The notes under the pieces are model-generated. The model saw only the letters and a list, made by a program, of their open reading frames with translations. It ran no database searches and was not told where the DNA came from. Both the position numbers and the translations under genes were made by a program. This document shows, one piece after another, positions 42,789-53,567 of a stretch of 57,872 nucleotides of DNA (positions are counted from its first letter, which is position 1; each line of letters starts with the position of its first letter). The stretch is from an uncultured Collinsella sp. (lineage in GTDB: Bacteria; Actinomycetota; Coriobacteriia; Coriobacteriales; Coriobacteriaceae): NCBI GenBank assembly GCA_900542085.1, contig UQMK01000013.1:1-57872 (forward strand), read 5' to 3'.

Positions 42789-43084
42789 GTCTTAATCTGT
42801 AACATCTAACGGCTCAAAACGGGTCTATCTGTTACAGATTGAGACAAAAGGTTGGAGCTGAAGAAATGTCTCGATCTGTAACATCTGGAAGTGGAAATTG
42901 GGCCCACTTGTTACATATCGAGACAAACCAAAACCGTCCGGCAGAAGATCTCGATCTGTAACATCTAGCAGTGAAAACGGGGTCTATCTGTTACAGATTG
43001 AGACAAACGGAGCTGCCCCTCGGAATGATCTCAATCTGTAACATCTAGACATCAAAAGCGTGTCTAGATGTTACAGATCGAGAC
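42789..43084 (+). repeat. Array A: four 57-nt palindromic units, period 79-80 nt
   Basis: Units at 42789-42845, 42868-42924, 42948-43004 and 43028-43084. Each has arms (G/A)TCT(C/T)(A/G)ATCTGTAACA and TGTTACAGAT(C/T)GAGAC separated by 25 nt that start TCT and contain an AAA-GG-CTA pattern. Spacers are 22-23 nt. The second unit has one arm mismatch. It lies between the rubredoxin terminator and the 3' end of the metal transporter gene. Confidence 0.95.
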
Positions 43085-43111
43085 GTTTGCCTGGGTAGGT
43101 GCCCCGTCCCA

Positions 43112-44368
43112 TTACATCCCTGTCAACAACACGACATCGAGAATCGTCACGATGGCGCCGATCCCTACGAGCAACGCGTTGAGCGGGCGCGAGTTGGCGT
43201 ATTTGCCCATGACGCGGGGCGAACTGGTGAGTCGTATGAGCACAAAGACCGTAATCGGCAGCTGAAGCGATAGCAGCGCCTGACTCCAAATGAGACCCTC
43301 GAAAGGATTCGGGACGACCAAGCACGCCACCACTGCGCCGACGAAACAAGCCGCCACACCGATCGAGGAGTGTCGGTCGTGGATGTCGTATTCCTCGTCG
43401 AACATGCCCGCGGTGATGGTGCCCGCCGCCATGCCCGCCGTCACACTACTCGAGAGGCCCGCAAACAGCAGCGCCACGGCAAAGATGGTCGAGCTTGCCG
43501 GACCCAGAATGGGGGAGAGCGTGGCCGCTGCGACGGCGAGGTCGTCTACGACAATGCCATGCGCAAAGAAGGTCGTTGCGGCCAGGATGACCATGGCTGA
43601 GTTGATTGCCCAGCCCACGCCCATCGAAAAGAGCGTGTCGAAGAGCTCGTAGCGTAGACGTTCTTCGATAACCTGCTCGCCTTGGCCTTCGAAGTGCATG
43701 GATTGGATGACCTCGGAGTGCAGGAAGAGGTTGTGGGGCATAACGACCGCGCCTAGGACACTTACGATAATCGCTGCCGAGCCGGTGGGCATACTGGGTG
43801 TGATCCAGCTTGTGGCGGCTTGCGGCCAGTCGATCTTGACTAGTGCAAGCTCGGCTAAAAACGAAAGTCCCACCACGCCCACGAAGGCGATGATCCAGCG
43901 TTCGGCACGCTTGTAGGAGTTCGTCATGAGCATCGCCATCGATACTGCCGCCACGATGATGCAGCCGGCGCGTACGGGCAGGCCAAAGAGCATTTGAAGC
44001 GCGATCGCACCGCCCAGCACTTCGGCCATGGCGGTGGCGACCGTGGCTAGATACGCGCTGCCGAGTATCGCACGCCCGACGAGGCGGGGCAGGTGGCGCG
44101 TCGTGGCCTCGGCAAGACACATGCCCGTGGCGATGCCCAGGTGCGCCGCGTTGTGCTGCAGCACGATGAGCATGATCGTGGACAGCGTGACGATCCACAG
44201 CAGCGCGTAGCCAAACTGCGAGCCGGCGGCCATATTGGAGGCCCAATTGCCCGGGTCGATAAAGCCGACGGTCACGAGCAGCCCAGGGCCGATATGCCGT
44301 GCGATGTCGAGTCCGCCGTGGCCACCGGTGCGTCGGGAACCAAAGTGTTGTTTGAGATGGTTGATCAT
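43112..44368 (-). CDS. mntH: NRAMP family divalent metal transporter
   Basis: An 11-helix H+-coupled Mn2+/Fe2+ importer, 418 aa. The metal site is visible: GFIDPGNWASN in helix 1 (near residue 38) and MPHNLFLHSEV in helix 6 (near 212). The start at 44368 is chosen because AGGAG lies 7 nt upstream. It stands alone, is transcribed toward array A and is flanked by repeat arrays on both sides. A palindromic TTAACCAAGACTAA element upstream is a possible DtxR-family operator. Confidence 0.93.
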   Translation of the reverse strand: MINHLKQHFGSRRTGGHGGLDIARHIGPGLLVTVGFIDPGNWASNMAAGSQFGYALLWIVTLSTIMLIVLQHNAAHLGIATGMCLAEATTRHLPRLVGRAILGSAYLATVATAMAEVLGGAIALQMLFGLPVRAGCIIVAAVSMAMLMTNSYKRAERWIIAFVGVVGLSFLAELALVKIDWPQAATSWITPSMPTGSAAIIVSVLGAVVMPHNLFLHSEVIQSMHFEGQGEQVIEERLRYELFDTLFSMGVGWAINSAMVILAATTFFAHGIVVDDLAVAAATLSPILGPASSTIFAVALLFAGLSSSVTAGMAAGTITAGMFDEEYDIHDRHSSIGVAACFVGAVVACLVVPNPFEGLIWSQALLSLQLPITVFVLIRLTSSPRVMGKYANSRPLNALLVGIGAIVTILDVVLLTGM

Positions 44369-44427
44369 GGTGCGCTCCTGCGTGCCGTTTGCTTGACGCC
44401 GCAAAGGATACCCGTTTTAGGCTCGAA

Positions 44428-44443
44428 GTTAACCAAGACTAAC
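44428..44443. promoter_or_regulatory. Imperfect dyad upstream of mntH, possible metal-regulator operator
   Basis: GTTAACCAAGACTAAC has GTTA/TAAC ends and resembles the TTAAC-N-CTTAA operators of manganese-responsive DtxR-family repressors in other Gram-positives. It is 60 nt before the mntH start. Confidence 0.3.
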
Positions 44444-44488
44444 AAAATAGCTGTATTTGAATAGGATGAGGAAGGGGGCTGCCGAAAT

Positions 44489-44705
44489 GTCTTGATCTGT
44501 AACAACTAGGGATGGAAATTGGGCCTAGGTGTTACAGATCGAGACAGGAAGAAATGGTCCTATGGAAAATCTCGATCTGTAACAGCTGACCGCCAAAACC
44601 GGCCCTTCGTGTTACAGATTGAGACATTCGGAACCGTCTCTCGAAAACATCTCAATCTGTAACAGTTAGTCGTCGAAATTGGGTCTTCCTGTTACAGATC
44701 GAGAT
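44489..44705 (+). repeat. Array B: three 57-nt palindromic units, period 80 nt
   Basis: Units at 44489-44545, 44569-44625 and 44649-44705, same arms and 25-nt loops as array A, spacers of 23 nt. The last unit is followed by GTTTG after GAGAT, as at the end of the other arrays. It lies between the divergent mntH and gltB genes. Confidence 0.95.
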
Positions 44706-44888
44706 GTTTGAAGCGGTGAGCTTACAGGCCGAACTTGGGGCCCTTGTTGTCGCTCTTGAGGTCGGCGGTGTCCACTCGCAGGGCGTGCGTTACGCGATTG
44801 TTTCGAAACGGGCGGGAAACACAACGGGCCGGCGATGCTCCTAGTATGCCTACTCAACTGACTGTCTAATATTTAGGGGAGGATCGCG
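44706..44888. other. Non-coding stretch between array B and gltB
   Basis: No gene is seen. On the minus strand a frame of about 40 codons ending ADLKSDNKGPKFGL and a TAA at 44724-44726 has no start codon; it could be the tail of a deleted gene. Confidence 0.35.
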
Positions 44889-47800
44889 ATGCAGGCAGAT
44901 TCCGCTCAGCAGCAGGGCCTTTATCGCCCCGAATTCGACCACGATGCATGTGGCATCGGCGCGCTCGCCGATATCAACGGTGAGCGCCATCACCAGATTC
45001 TGGACGATGCACTGTCCATTCTGGTCAACTTGGAGCACCGCGGCGGCACGGGACTCGAGAAGAACACCGGCGACGGCGCCGGCATCCTGTTCCAGGTTCC
45101 GCATCACTTTTTCCGTAAAGAGGCTCAAAAGTGCGGCCAGATTCTGCCGGCAGAGGGCGACTATGGCGTGGCCATGCTGTTCTTCCCGCAGGACGACAAG
45201 GGCGTAGAGGATGCCCGCCGCGTGTTTGAGGAGGGCTGCGCCGAGGCCGGCGTGCCGCTGCTCTTTTGGCGCGAGGTGCCGGTCGACCCGCACGACCTGG
45301 GCGAGACGGCCCGCGCCTGCATGCCTACTATCCTGCAGGCCTTCCTGGGCCGTCCGGACGACACACCGGCAGGTGACGCCTTTGAGCGTCGCCTGTACGT
45401 GTGCCGCCGCACCATCGAAAAGAAGGCCGACGCCGAGTTTGCCCTGCGCGACAAGATCTTCTATGTGTGCTCGATGAGCTCTCGCACCATCGTATACAAG
45501 GGCATGCTGGTCGCCACGCAGATGCGCCGCTTCTTCATCGACCTCAATGACGCCGCCGTCAAGACGGCCGTGGCGCTCGTCCACTCGCGCTACTCCACCA
45601 ACACCACGCCCAGCTGGGAGCGCGCGCACCCCAACCGCTTTATCATCCACAACGGCGAGATCAACACCCTCAAGGGCAACGTCAACTGGATTCGCGCCCG
45701 CGAACCCAACCTGTACAGCCCCGTGCTGCAGCATGATCTTGAGCGCGTGATGCCCATCATCAACCGCGAGGGTTCCGACTCCGCGATTCTGGACAATGTG
45801 CTTGAGTTCCTGGTCATGAACGGTCGTCCGCTCACGCGCGCCGCATCCATGCTGCTGCCCGAGCCGTGGGACCACAACGACAGCCTGAGTGAGGAGCGCC
45901 GCGCCTACGACGCTTACCAGTCCATGCTCATGGAGCCGTGGGATGGCCCGGCGGCCATCGCCTTTACCGACGGTCGCACGCTGGGTGCCGCCCTCGACCG
46001 TAACGGCCTGCGCCCCGCCCGCTACTATGTGACGCGCGACGGTCGCTTTATGCTGGCAAGCGAGGTGGGCACCATCGAGGTGAGCCCCGAGAACATCCTG
46101 ACGAGCGGGTGTCTGGGGCCGGGCCAGATGCTCGAGGTTGACTTTGCCCGCGGGCGCGTCATCTACAACGACGAGCTGCGCGCCCGTTATGCCAAGGAAA
46201 AGCCCTACCGTGATTGGATTGCCGAGGAGACGCTGACCGTTGACGCGCTCGATGAGCCCGTTGCGGCAACGCCCGCCGAGGACGCCGAGGTGCCCGCCGC
46301 CGTGCGCATGGCCAAGCTCGGCTACCACTGGGATGACGTCGACGAGGTCGTGCGTCCCATGGCCCAGCAGGGCAAGGCCCCGCTCGCCTCGATGGGCATC
46401 GACGCACCGTTGGCCTGCCTGTCCAAGAAGACGCGTTCGTTCTTCGACTACTTCTATCAGCTGTTCGCCCAGGTCACGAATCCGCCGATTGATGCCCTGC
46501 GCGAGCATATGGTGACTTCGACCACGCTCTACCTGGGCAACCACGGCAACCTGCTCGAGGACTCCCGCACGGCCTGCCAGCTGGTGCGCTTGGAGCGCCC
46601 GTTGCTCAACGAGGAGGAGTTCGACCGCATCTGCGCCATCGACCGCGTGGGCTTTAAGACCCGTCGCTTCCGTGCCGTCTACCGCCGCGATGCCGGCGAG
46701 GGCGCGCTGCAGGCTACGCTCAAGCAGCTTGCCGAGGACGTCGAGGCTGCGGTCCGCGACGGCGTGAACATCGTGGTGTTGAGCGATCGTGCCGCTGCGG
46801 GCGAGGTGCCCGTGCCGTCGCTGCTCGCTGTGGGCTGCGTGCACAACCACCTGATCCGCGCCGGCGTGCGCACCTTTGCCGATATCGTGGTGGAGTGCGG
46901 CGATGCCGTGTCTCCGCACGACTTTGCGGCGCTGGTGGGCTACTCCGCAAGCGGCATCTATCCGTACAACGCGCATGCGTGCATCCGCGATCTGGCGGCG
47001 CGCGGCGATCTGGACGTGACGGCCGAGCAGGGCATCGCCAACTACAACAAGGCTGCGACCGCCGGCATCGTCTCCATCATGTCCAAGATGGGCATCTCCA
47101 CAGTGCAGAGCTACCATTCGGCGCAGATCTTCGAGACCGTGGGCTTTACGCCGGAGTTCGTCAGCGCGTACTTTGCCGGCACGGTGAGCCGTGTGGGCGG
47201 TATGGGTGTCGAGGACGTCGAGCGCGAGCAGAATGAGCGCTATGACGCCGCGCTCGCCATCCTTAAGAGCCCGGCTCCCGATCAGCTGCCCACACTGGGC
47301 CTGACCAAGTGGCGCCCGTTCGGTGGTGAGGATCACCTGATCGACCCTCAGACCGTCTACCTGCTGCAGACCGCCTGCCGCGAGGACAGCTACGACACCT
47401 TTAAGGAGTACAGCGCCCGCCTGCACCGCACCGGTCGTGCCGTGCGCCTGCGCGACCTGCTCGACTTTGATGCCAGCGGCCGCACTCCGGTGGCGCTCGA
47501 CGAGGTCGAGCCCGCGCTCAACATCGTCCGCCGCTTTAACACCGGCGCCATGTCGTACGGTTCCATCAGCAAAGAGGCGCACGAGTGCATGGCCATCGCC
47601 ATGAACCGCCTGCACGGCCGTTCCAACTCGGGCGAGGGCGGCGAGGACCCGCGTCGCGAGACCCCGCTGGCCAACGGCGACTCCAAGAACTCCGCGATCA
47701 AGCAGGTGGCAAGTGCGCGCTTTGGCGTGACGAGCCGTTACCTGTGCAGTGCCTTCGAGATTCAGATCAAGATGGCCCAGGGCGCCAAGCCCGGCGAGGG

Positions 47801-49589
47801 CGGCCACCTGCCCGGCAAGAAGGTCTACCCCTGGATCGCCGAGGTCCGTCAGTCCACGCCCGGCATCGGCCTGATCTCGCCTCCGCCGCACCACGACATC
47901 TACTCTATCGAGGACCTGGCAGAGCTGATCTTCGATCTTAAGAACGCCAACCCCGGCGCGCGCGTGTCGGTCAAGCTGGTCAGCGAGGCCGGCGTCGGCA
48001 CCATCGCCACCGGTGTGGCCAAGGGCGCTGCAGACAAGATCTTGATTAGCGGCCATAACGGCGGCTCGGGTGCCGCGGCGCGCGATTCCATCTGGCATGC
48101 GGGCCTGCCGCTGGAGCTCGGCCTTGCCGAGGCCCAGCAGACGTTGCTGCAAAACGGCCTGCGCTCACGCGTGGTGCTCGAGGCCGACGGCAAGCTCATG
48201 GACGGCACCGATGTTGCCGTCGCCTGCCTGCTGGGTGCCGAGGAGTTTGGCTTTGCGACCATGCCGCTCATCTCCATGGGTTGCCTCATGCAGCGCGACT
48301 GCCAGCAGGATACCTGCCCGGCCGGCATCGCCACGCAAAACTGCCGCCTGCGTCGCGGCTTCCGCGGCAAGCCCGAGCACGTTGAGCACTTTATGCTCTT
48401 TGTTGCCGAGCAGCTGCGCGAGGTCATGGCGAGCCTGGGCTTCCGCACCGTCGACGAGATGGTCGGCCATCCCGAGTGCTTGCGCCAGATCGAGGTCCCG
48501 GGCAATCGCAAGGCCAACCTGCTCGATCTGTCGCCCGTGCTGGCGAGCGCGACCTGCGAGTTCGGTGCCCATATCCCGGGTGCCGACGGTCGCCACTTCC
48601 TGCCGCAGATGGCCGCGGACAGCGAGCTCGACAAGACGCTCGACTCCACGTTGTTTGTGCCCTATACGGCCGATGCCCGTGCGCACCTGCGTCCGATTCG
48701 CTTCCGCGCCGATATCGCCAACGTCAACCGCTGCGTGGGCACTATTCTGGGCAACGCGGTGACCAAGGCGCATCCCGAGGGCCTGCCCGCCGGTTCCATC
48801 ACCATCGATTGCGATGGTTCGGCCGGTCAGAGCTTTGGCGCCTTCCTGCCGCGCGGCATTACGCTCAACGTGTGCGGCGACGCCAACGACTACTTTGGCA
48901 AGGGCCTTTCGGGCGGCGAGGTGTCGGTGCGTCCCAACCCGCATGCGACCTACAAGTTCGACGAGAACATCATCGTGGGCAACGTTGCGTTCTTTGGCGC
49001 CACGAGCGGCCGCGGCTTCATTAACGGCCTGGCCGGCCAGCGCTTTGGCGTGCGCAACTCCGGCGCCACTGTGGTGGTCGAGGGCTGCGGCAACCATGGC
49101 TGCGAGTACATGACGGGTGGTCTGGCGCTCATCCTGGGCGAGGTCGGGCAGAACTTCGCCGCCGGCATGACGGGTGGTGTGGCCTATGTCTTTGACCAGT
49201 ACGGCACGCTCGATGCCCGTGTGAACCACGAGAGCGTTGAGCTCAAGGCCCCGACGGCCGGCGAGCTGGCGCAGATTCGCGCACTCATCCAGGAGCACGT
49301 GGACGCGACGCAGAGCCCGCGCGGCATTAAGCTGCTCTACAGCTTTGAGACGATGAGCAAGCACTTTGTGAAGGTCATTCCGACCGAGTACGAGCGCGTG
49401 CTGGCGATTGTCGCCGCGGGCGAGGCTGCTGGCAAGACGCATGCGCAGGCAGGGGAGCTGGCGTTTGACATCGTGACCGGTCGTGCGAGCGCCGCGGATG
49501 TCGCTCGCTTCGATGTCGCGGGCGGTGCTGCGGGCACTGCGCCTGTGGTCGCTACCGGTTCTGTTGCTTCGACCAAGAAGGAGGCGTAA
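44889..49589 (+). CDS. gltB: Glutamate synthase large subunit
   Basis: It makes glutamate from glutamine and 2-oxoglutarate together with GltD. Order: a class II glutaminase domain with nucleophile Cys in DHDACGIGAL (residue 21) and HSRYSTNTTPSW near 235, the central linker, the FMN/2-oxoglutarate synthase barrel (SGEGGEDPRR near 916, GHNGGSGAAARDSIWHAG near 1057), the 3Fe-4S Cys cluster CLMQRDCQQDTC near 1134, and the C-terminal beta-helix (GNHGCEYMTGG near 1400). Length 1566 aa is normal. AGGGGAGG lies 6 nt before the ATG. The gltD start follows 6 nt after the stop. Confidence 0.97.
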   Translation: MQADSAQQQGLYRPEFDHDACGIGALADINGERHHQILDDALSILVNLEHRGGTGLEKNTGDGAGILFQVPHHFFRKEAQKCGQILPAEGDYGVAMLFFPQDDKGVEDARRVFEEGCAEAGVPLLFWREVPVDPHDLGETARACMPTILQAFLGRPDDTPAGDAFERRLYVCRRTIEKKADAEFALRDKIFYVCSMSSRTIVYKGMLVATQMRRFFIDLNDAAVKTAVALVHSRYSTNTTPSWERAHPNRFIIHNGEINTLKGNVNWIRAREPNLYSPVLQHDLERVMPIINREGSDSAILDNVLEFLVMNGRPLTRAASMLLPEPWDHNDSLSEERRAYDAYQSMLMEPWDGPAAIAFTDGRTLGAALDRNGLRPARYYVTRDGRFMLASEVGTIEVSPENILTSGCLGPGQMLEVDFARGRVIYNDELRARYAKEKPYRDWIAEETLTVDALDEPVAATPAEDAEVPAAVRMAKLGYHWDDVDEVVRPMAQQGKAPLASMGIDAPLACLSKKTRSFFDYFYQLFAQVTNPPIDALREHMVTSTTLYLGNHGNLLEDSRTACQLVRLERPLLNEEEFDRICAIDRVGFKTRRFRAVYRRDAGEGALQATLKQLAEDVEAAVRDGVNIVVLSDRAAAGEVPVPSLLAVGCVHNHLIRAGVRTFADIVVECGDAVSPHDFAALVGYSASGIYPYNAHACIRDLAARGDLDVTAEQGIANYNKAATAGIVSIMSKMGISTVQSYHSAQIFETVGFTPEFVSAYFAGTVSRVGGMGVEDVEREQNERYDAALAILKSPAPDQLPTLGLTKWRPFGGEDHLIDPQTVYLLQTACREDSYDTFKEYSARLHRTGRAVRLRDLLDFDASGRTPVALDEVEPALNIVRRFNTGAMSYGSISKEAHECMAIAMNRLHGRSNSGEGGEDPRRETPLANGDSKNSAIKQVASARFGVTSRYLCSAFEIQIKMAQGAKPGEGGHLPGKKVYPWIAEVRQSTPGIGLISPPPHHDIYSIEDLAELIFDLKNANPGARVSVKLVSEAGVGTIATGVAKGAADKILISGHNGGSGAAARDSIWHAGLPLELGLAEAQQTLLQNGLRSRVVLEADGKLMDGTDVAVACLLGAEEFGFATMPLISMGCLMQRDCQQDTCPAGIATQNCRLRRGFRGKPEHVEHFMLFVAEQLREVMASLGFRTVDEMVGHPECLRQIEVPGNRKANLLDLSPVLASATCEFGAHIPGADGRHFLPQMAADSELDKTLDSTLFVPYTADARAHLRPIRFRADIANVNRCVGTILGNAVTKAHPEGLPAGSITIDCDGSAGQSFGAFLPRGITLNVCGDANDYFGKGLSGGEVSVRPNPHATYKFDENIIVGNVAFFGATSGRGFINGLAGQRFGVRNSGATVVVEGCGNHGCEYMTGGLALILGEVGQNFAAGMTGGVAYVFDQYGTLDARVNHESVELKAPTAGELAQIRALIQEHVDATQSPRGIKLLYSFETMSKHFVKVIPTEYERVLAIVAAGEAAGKTHAQAGELAFDIVTGRASAADVARFDVAGGAAGTAPVVATGSVASTKKEA

Positions 49590-49594
49590 GTGCC

Positions 49595-51076
<1,482 letters not shown>

Positions 51077-51087
51077 GGCAATCATTC

Positions 51088-51160
51088 AAGACCGTCCCCA
51101 ACGACTAGTCATTGGGGACGGTCTTTTTTTGTCTAGTCGTTGGGGACACCCCTTAACGTC
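51088..51160 (+). terminator. GltBD terminator formed from a GGGGAC palindrome
   Basis: AAGACCGTCCCCAA (51088-51101) and TTGGGGACGGTCTT (51112-51125) are perfect arms, followed by TTTTT. A further TAGTCGTTGGGGAC half-element follows (51133-51147). It is the same sequence family as at 7890 and 8893, doing service as a terminator. Confidence 0.85.
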
Positions 51161-51420
51161 TGACTGCTCATTTGCTGACGTGCGGGCTCGCGGTGCCTTG
51201 CTGTTTTCGTGATGGCTGCGGCTGACAAGCTCAAAATCTCTGTTTATTTGCCTATGTTTAACTGGGGTTTTGCTTCGGTATAACGTATCGGTCAAGCGTT
51301 CCGTCAAGTATTCGGTCAGCATCTGGTTTGCAGCCTGATGCCCATTTCGCCCGCGCTGGCGGCGACCACCGGCCCTCCTCGTAAGCTCAAATTGAGGTTC
51401 ATCAGTTTGAGGAGGATGCC
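51161..51420. other. Intergenic stretch before a conserved unknown gene
   Basis: No coding frame with a ribosome site is seen. The 30 nt before the next ATG contain GAGGAGG, the ribosome site of that gene. Confidence 0.35.
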
Positions 51421-52128
51421 ATGGCTGATCATGTTTTGGACTGGGGACGTCTGGCCGAGGCCGTCGGTAACGATATTGCCGACATGGCCCAGTTCTGGAT
51501 GCTGCGCAAGTTTCAGTTTTTGGAGTCGGCGCGCACACAGTTCGAAGTGATAGTCGATCCATGGCTCAGCTATTGCGAGGAGCCTTCGCAAAACGAAATC
51601 ATGGCCTATAACATGGCATTTACCGATTGGCTGCTGTTCGAGCGTCCCTATTACCATGACAAGACGCTGCTGGAGCTGTATGTGGACGAGCCGCCGACGT
51701 CGCTTTCGCCTGCTTCGCTCAGACGGCTCGAACAGGTGCGCGACACGCAGTATTTCTCGCGCTTTGGCATTTTGGACAAGGATCCTGCGACTGGTGTGGT
51801 CGCGCTGCGTGACACGCGCACCGACCGTCGTTTTGATGTCTACGACCCACATATCGTGCAAAAAGAGCACTGGCGCGATGGTGCGATTGCGGTGCGTCTC
51901 GCGTGCGTCGACGATGTCTGGCTGACGGCGGGGCAGCTCTACCTCTACGACATAGCGCGCCTGAGCGATACGGCGATCGACGGGCCTGGCGCCGTCCATC
52001 CGGAAGACCTGGAAGACGGCTTCGATACCTCGTGTATCAGCTTCTTTCTGAGGCTGGTTCGCGACATCATGGGCGCTCAGGGGCGCTACGTAAAGTCCCT
52101 CAACATCTACGAACAGGAATGGGAGTAG
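51421..52128 (+). CDS. Conserved-looking protein of unknown function, 235 aa
   Basis: A 235-aa acidic, soluble protein with no signal or membrane segment. It is rich in aromatic residues (WMLRKFQFLE near residue 26, WLLFERPYYH near 71, RDTQYFSRFGIL near 106) and reads DFDTSCISFFLRLV near the C-terminus. I cannot name a family. GAGGAGG lies 6 nt before the ATG and codon use matches its neighbours, so it is a real gene. It is followed directly by array C. Confidence 0.7.
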   Translation: MADHVLDWGRLAEAVGNDIADMAQFWMLRKFQFLESARTQFEVIVDPWLSYCEEPSQNEIMAYNMAFTDWLLFERPYYHDKTLLELYVDEPPTSLSPASLRRLEQVRDTQYFSRFGILDKDPATGVVALRDTRTDRRFDVYDPHIVQKEHWRDGAIAVRLACVDDVWLTAGQLYLYDIARLSDTAIDGPGAVHPEDLEDGFDTSCISFFLRLVRDIMGAQGRYVKSLNIYEQEWE

Positions 52129-52163
52129 GGGTGGGCTGTCGCAGCGCCGCCGCCCGTCTATTA

Positions 52164-52462
52164 GTCTCGGTCTGTAACGTTTAGGGACAAAAAACCGGTC
52201 TACCTGTTACAGATCGAGACGAATACTTGGGCGCCGCTGATTTGTCTAAATCTGTAACGTTTAGGGGTCTGGAGGACGCCTAACTGTTACAGATCGAGAC
52301 AAAGGTTGGACGCGGTGCCGAAAGATCTTGATCTGTAACATCTTGCGGCCAAAAATCGGTCTACCTGTTACAGATCGAGACAAAGAGGTGCAATGCTGCG
52401 CGAACGTCTTGATCTGTAACGCTTGGCGGCTGCTTGTGCCCGTAACTGTTACAGGTCGAGAC
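52164..52462 (+). repeat. Array C: four 57-nt palindromic units, period 80-81 nt
   Basis: Units at 52164-52220, 52244-52300, 52325-52381 and 52406-52462; spacers of 23-24 nt. Loops are more diverged than in arrays A and B: units 2 and 4 lack the AAA pattern. The first unit starts 36 nt after the stop of the preceding gene and the array ends with GTTTG 27 nt before the nuclease-domain gene. Confidence 0.95.
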
Positions 52463-52488
52463 GTTTGACGGCGGCGGCAACAGCGGCG

Positions 52489-53559
52489 ATGGCCCATTTC
52501 TCCGATATGGTGGTGATGGAAGTGTCTAATACCGTTTTCAAACACAAGCATGCAACACGTAACACCTTGGCGCGGAATAGGATGCTTGCCAGGCTCACGG
52601 AGGTGGCTGAACAAGGCGTGCTGCTTGTGACGCACGACAATGCCGAGCTCATGTGGCTGCGGCGCCATGTGGGCACAGACGATATTGCGGAGCCCGAATC
52701 GCACCTATTCTGTTTTCAGCATGAATGGGATGCATTGACGCCGCCGGAGCGAGCGAGGTGGACCATCAAGGGGCTGGCCGAGTTTCACCCCGATTGGGCG
52801 TTTTGGGGGTATGACGCCGCACTGATATGGGGTCTGGAGGTGCCGAATGATCTGCTCGGGCCGCGTTACTTGGTCAAGACGGGTTGTTCGGTGGCGTTGA
52901 GTACGGGATGTAGACTGCTGCGTCCGCAGGCGGCGGGTGCGCTTGAACGCGTCGATGGCGTGCGGGTGACGCCGTTTTGGCGCACGGTGGAGGATTGTCT
53001 GCTGCGTGCGCCGTTTTCGTATGGTCTGGCGATCGCCGATTCTGCATTGCGGGCGAAGGGCATGTCGCGCGACGACCTCTGCGAACGGCTCCAGGCCGAT
53101 TGCGAGGGCAGGCGAGGATATCGCAGAGCTCAGGTGATTGCGTCGCATGCGGACGGCCTGTCCGAAAACGGTGGCGAGTCTCGGTTCCGAGCATTCTTTA
53201 TTGCATACGGCTTTCCGGTTCCGGAGTTGCAGGTGGAGTTTCGCGATCCGCTCGATTCGAGTCAGGTGTTTCGCGTTGATTATTTCTGGAGGCTCGAGGA
53301 CGGGACATGTGTCATCGGCGAGCTCGACGGAAAGGGGAAGTATACCTTGCAGAACGGCGAGGGTCGGGAGTCGGTCGACCCGTTCGTGGCAGAGCGTCAG
53401 CGGGAATCTCATCTGACAATGCTCGGGCACAAGGTGCTTCGGTTCACGTTTGATGAGCTCAAGAACCCGGGGAAATTGGTTGAAAAGATGGGGCTAGCAG
53501 GTATTCCGCGACGGGCCGATTTGGCTGAGGAATGGAGACGTCAGTGGTATGGGCACTGA
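52489..53559 (+). CDS. AbiEi-like protein with C-terminal DUF559/Vsr-type nuclease domain
   Basis: A protein of about 356 aa. The N-terminal two thirds resemble AbiEi-type proteins of abortive infection/type IV toxin-antitoxin systems: an N-terminal helical segment (FKHKHATRNTLARNRMLARL), HDNAELMWLRRHVG, and TVEDCLLRAPFSYGLAIAD near residue 168. The C-terminal 130 residues match a Vsr/DUF559 fold: GESRFRAFFIAYGFPVPELQ near 226, FRVDYFWRLEDGT, and IGELDGKGKY near 275, with a D-ExD-K pattern of PD-(D/E)xK nucleases. No partner AbiEii toxin is nearby. The start is uncertain: ATG 52489, 52507 and 52516 all lack a clear ribosome site, and the frame is open back into the last unit of array C. Arrays C and D flank it on both sides. 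Confidence 0.75.
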   Translation: MAHFSDMVVMEVSNTVFKHKHATRNTLARNRMLARLTEVAEQGVLLVTHDNAELMWLRRHVGTDDIAEPESHLFCFQHEWDALTPPERARWTIKGLAEFHPDWAFWGYDAALIWGLEVPNDLLGPRYLVKTGCSVALSTGCRLLRPQAAGALERVDGVRVTPFWRTVEDCLLRAPFSYGLAIADSALRAKGMSRDDLCERLQADCEGRRGYRRAQVIASHADGLSENGGESRFRAFFIAYGFPVPELQVEFRDPLDSSQVFRVDYFWRLEDGTCVIGELDGKGKYTLQNGEGRESVDPFVAERQRESHLTMLGHKVLRFTFDELKNPGKLVEKMGLAGIPRRADLAEEWRRQWYGH

Positions 53560-53567
53560 AGCGGACC

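Noticed and set aside
42789..43084. CRISPR array
   Set aside because: The conserved part is a perfect dyad with a variable 25-nt centre and 22-24-nt spacers that share sequence trends, and there are no cas genes in the window. CRISPR repeats are direct repeats with longer unique spacers.
44724..44850. Minus-strand gene ending ADLKSDNKGPKFGL
   Set aside because: The frame has no start codon before the next upstream stop and no ribosome site. At most it is the tail of a deleted gene.
44850..48152. 1100-codon minus-strand frame opposite gltB
   Set aside because: Antisense shadow of gltB; leucine/glycine/histidine-rich composition without any domain.
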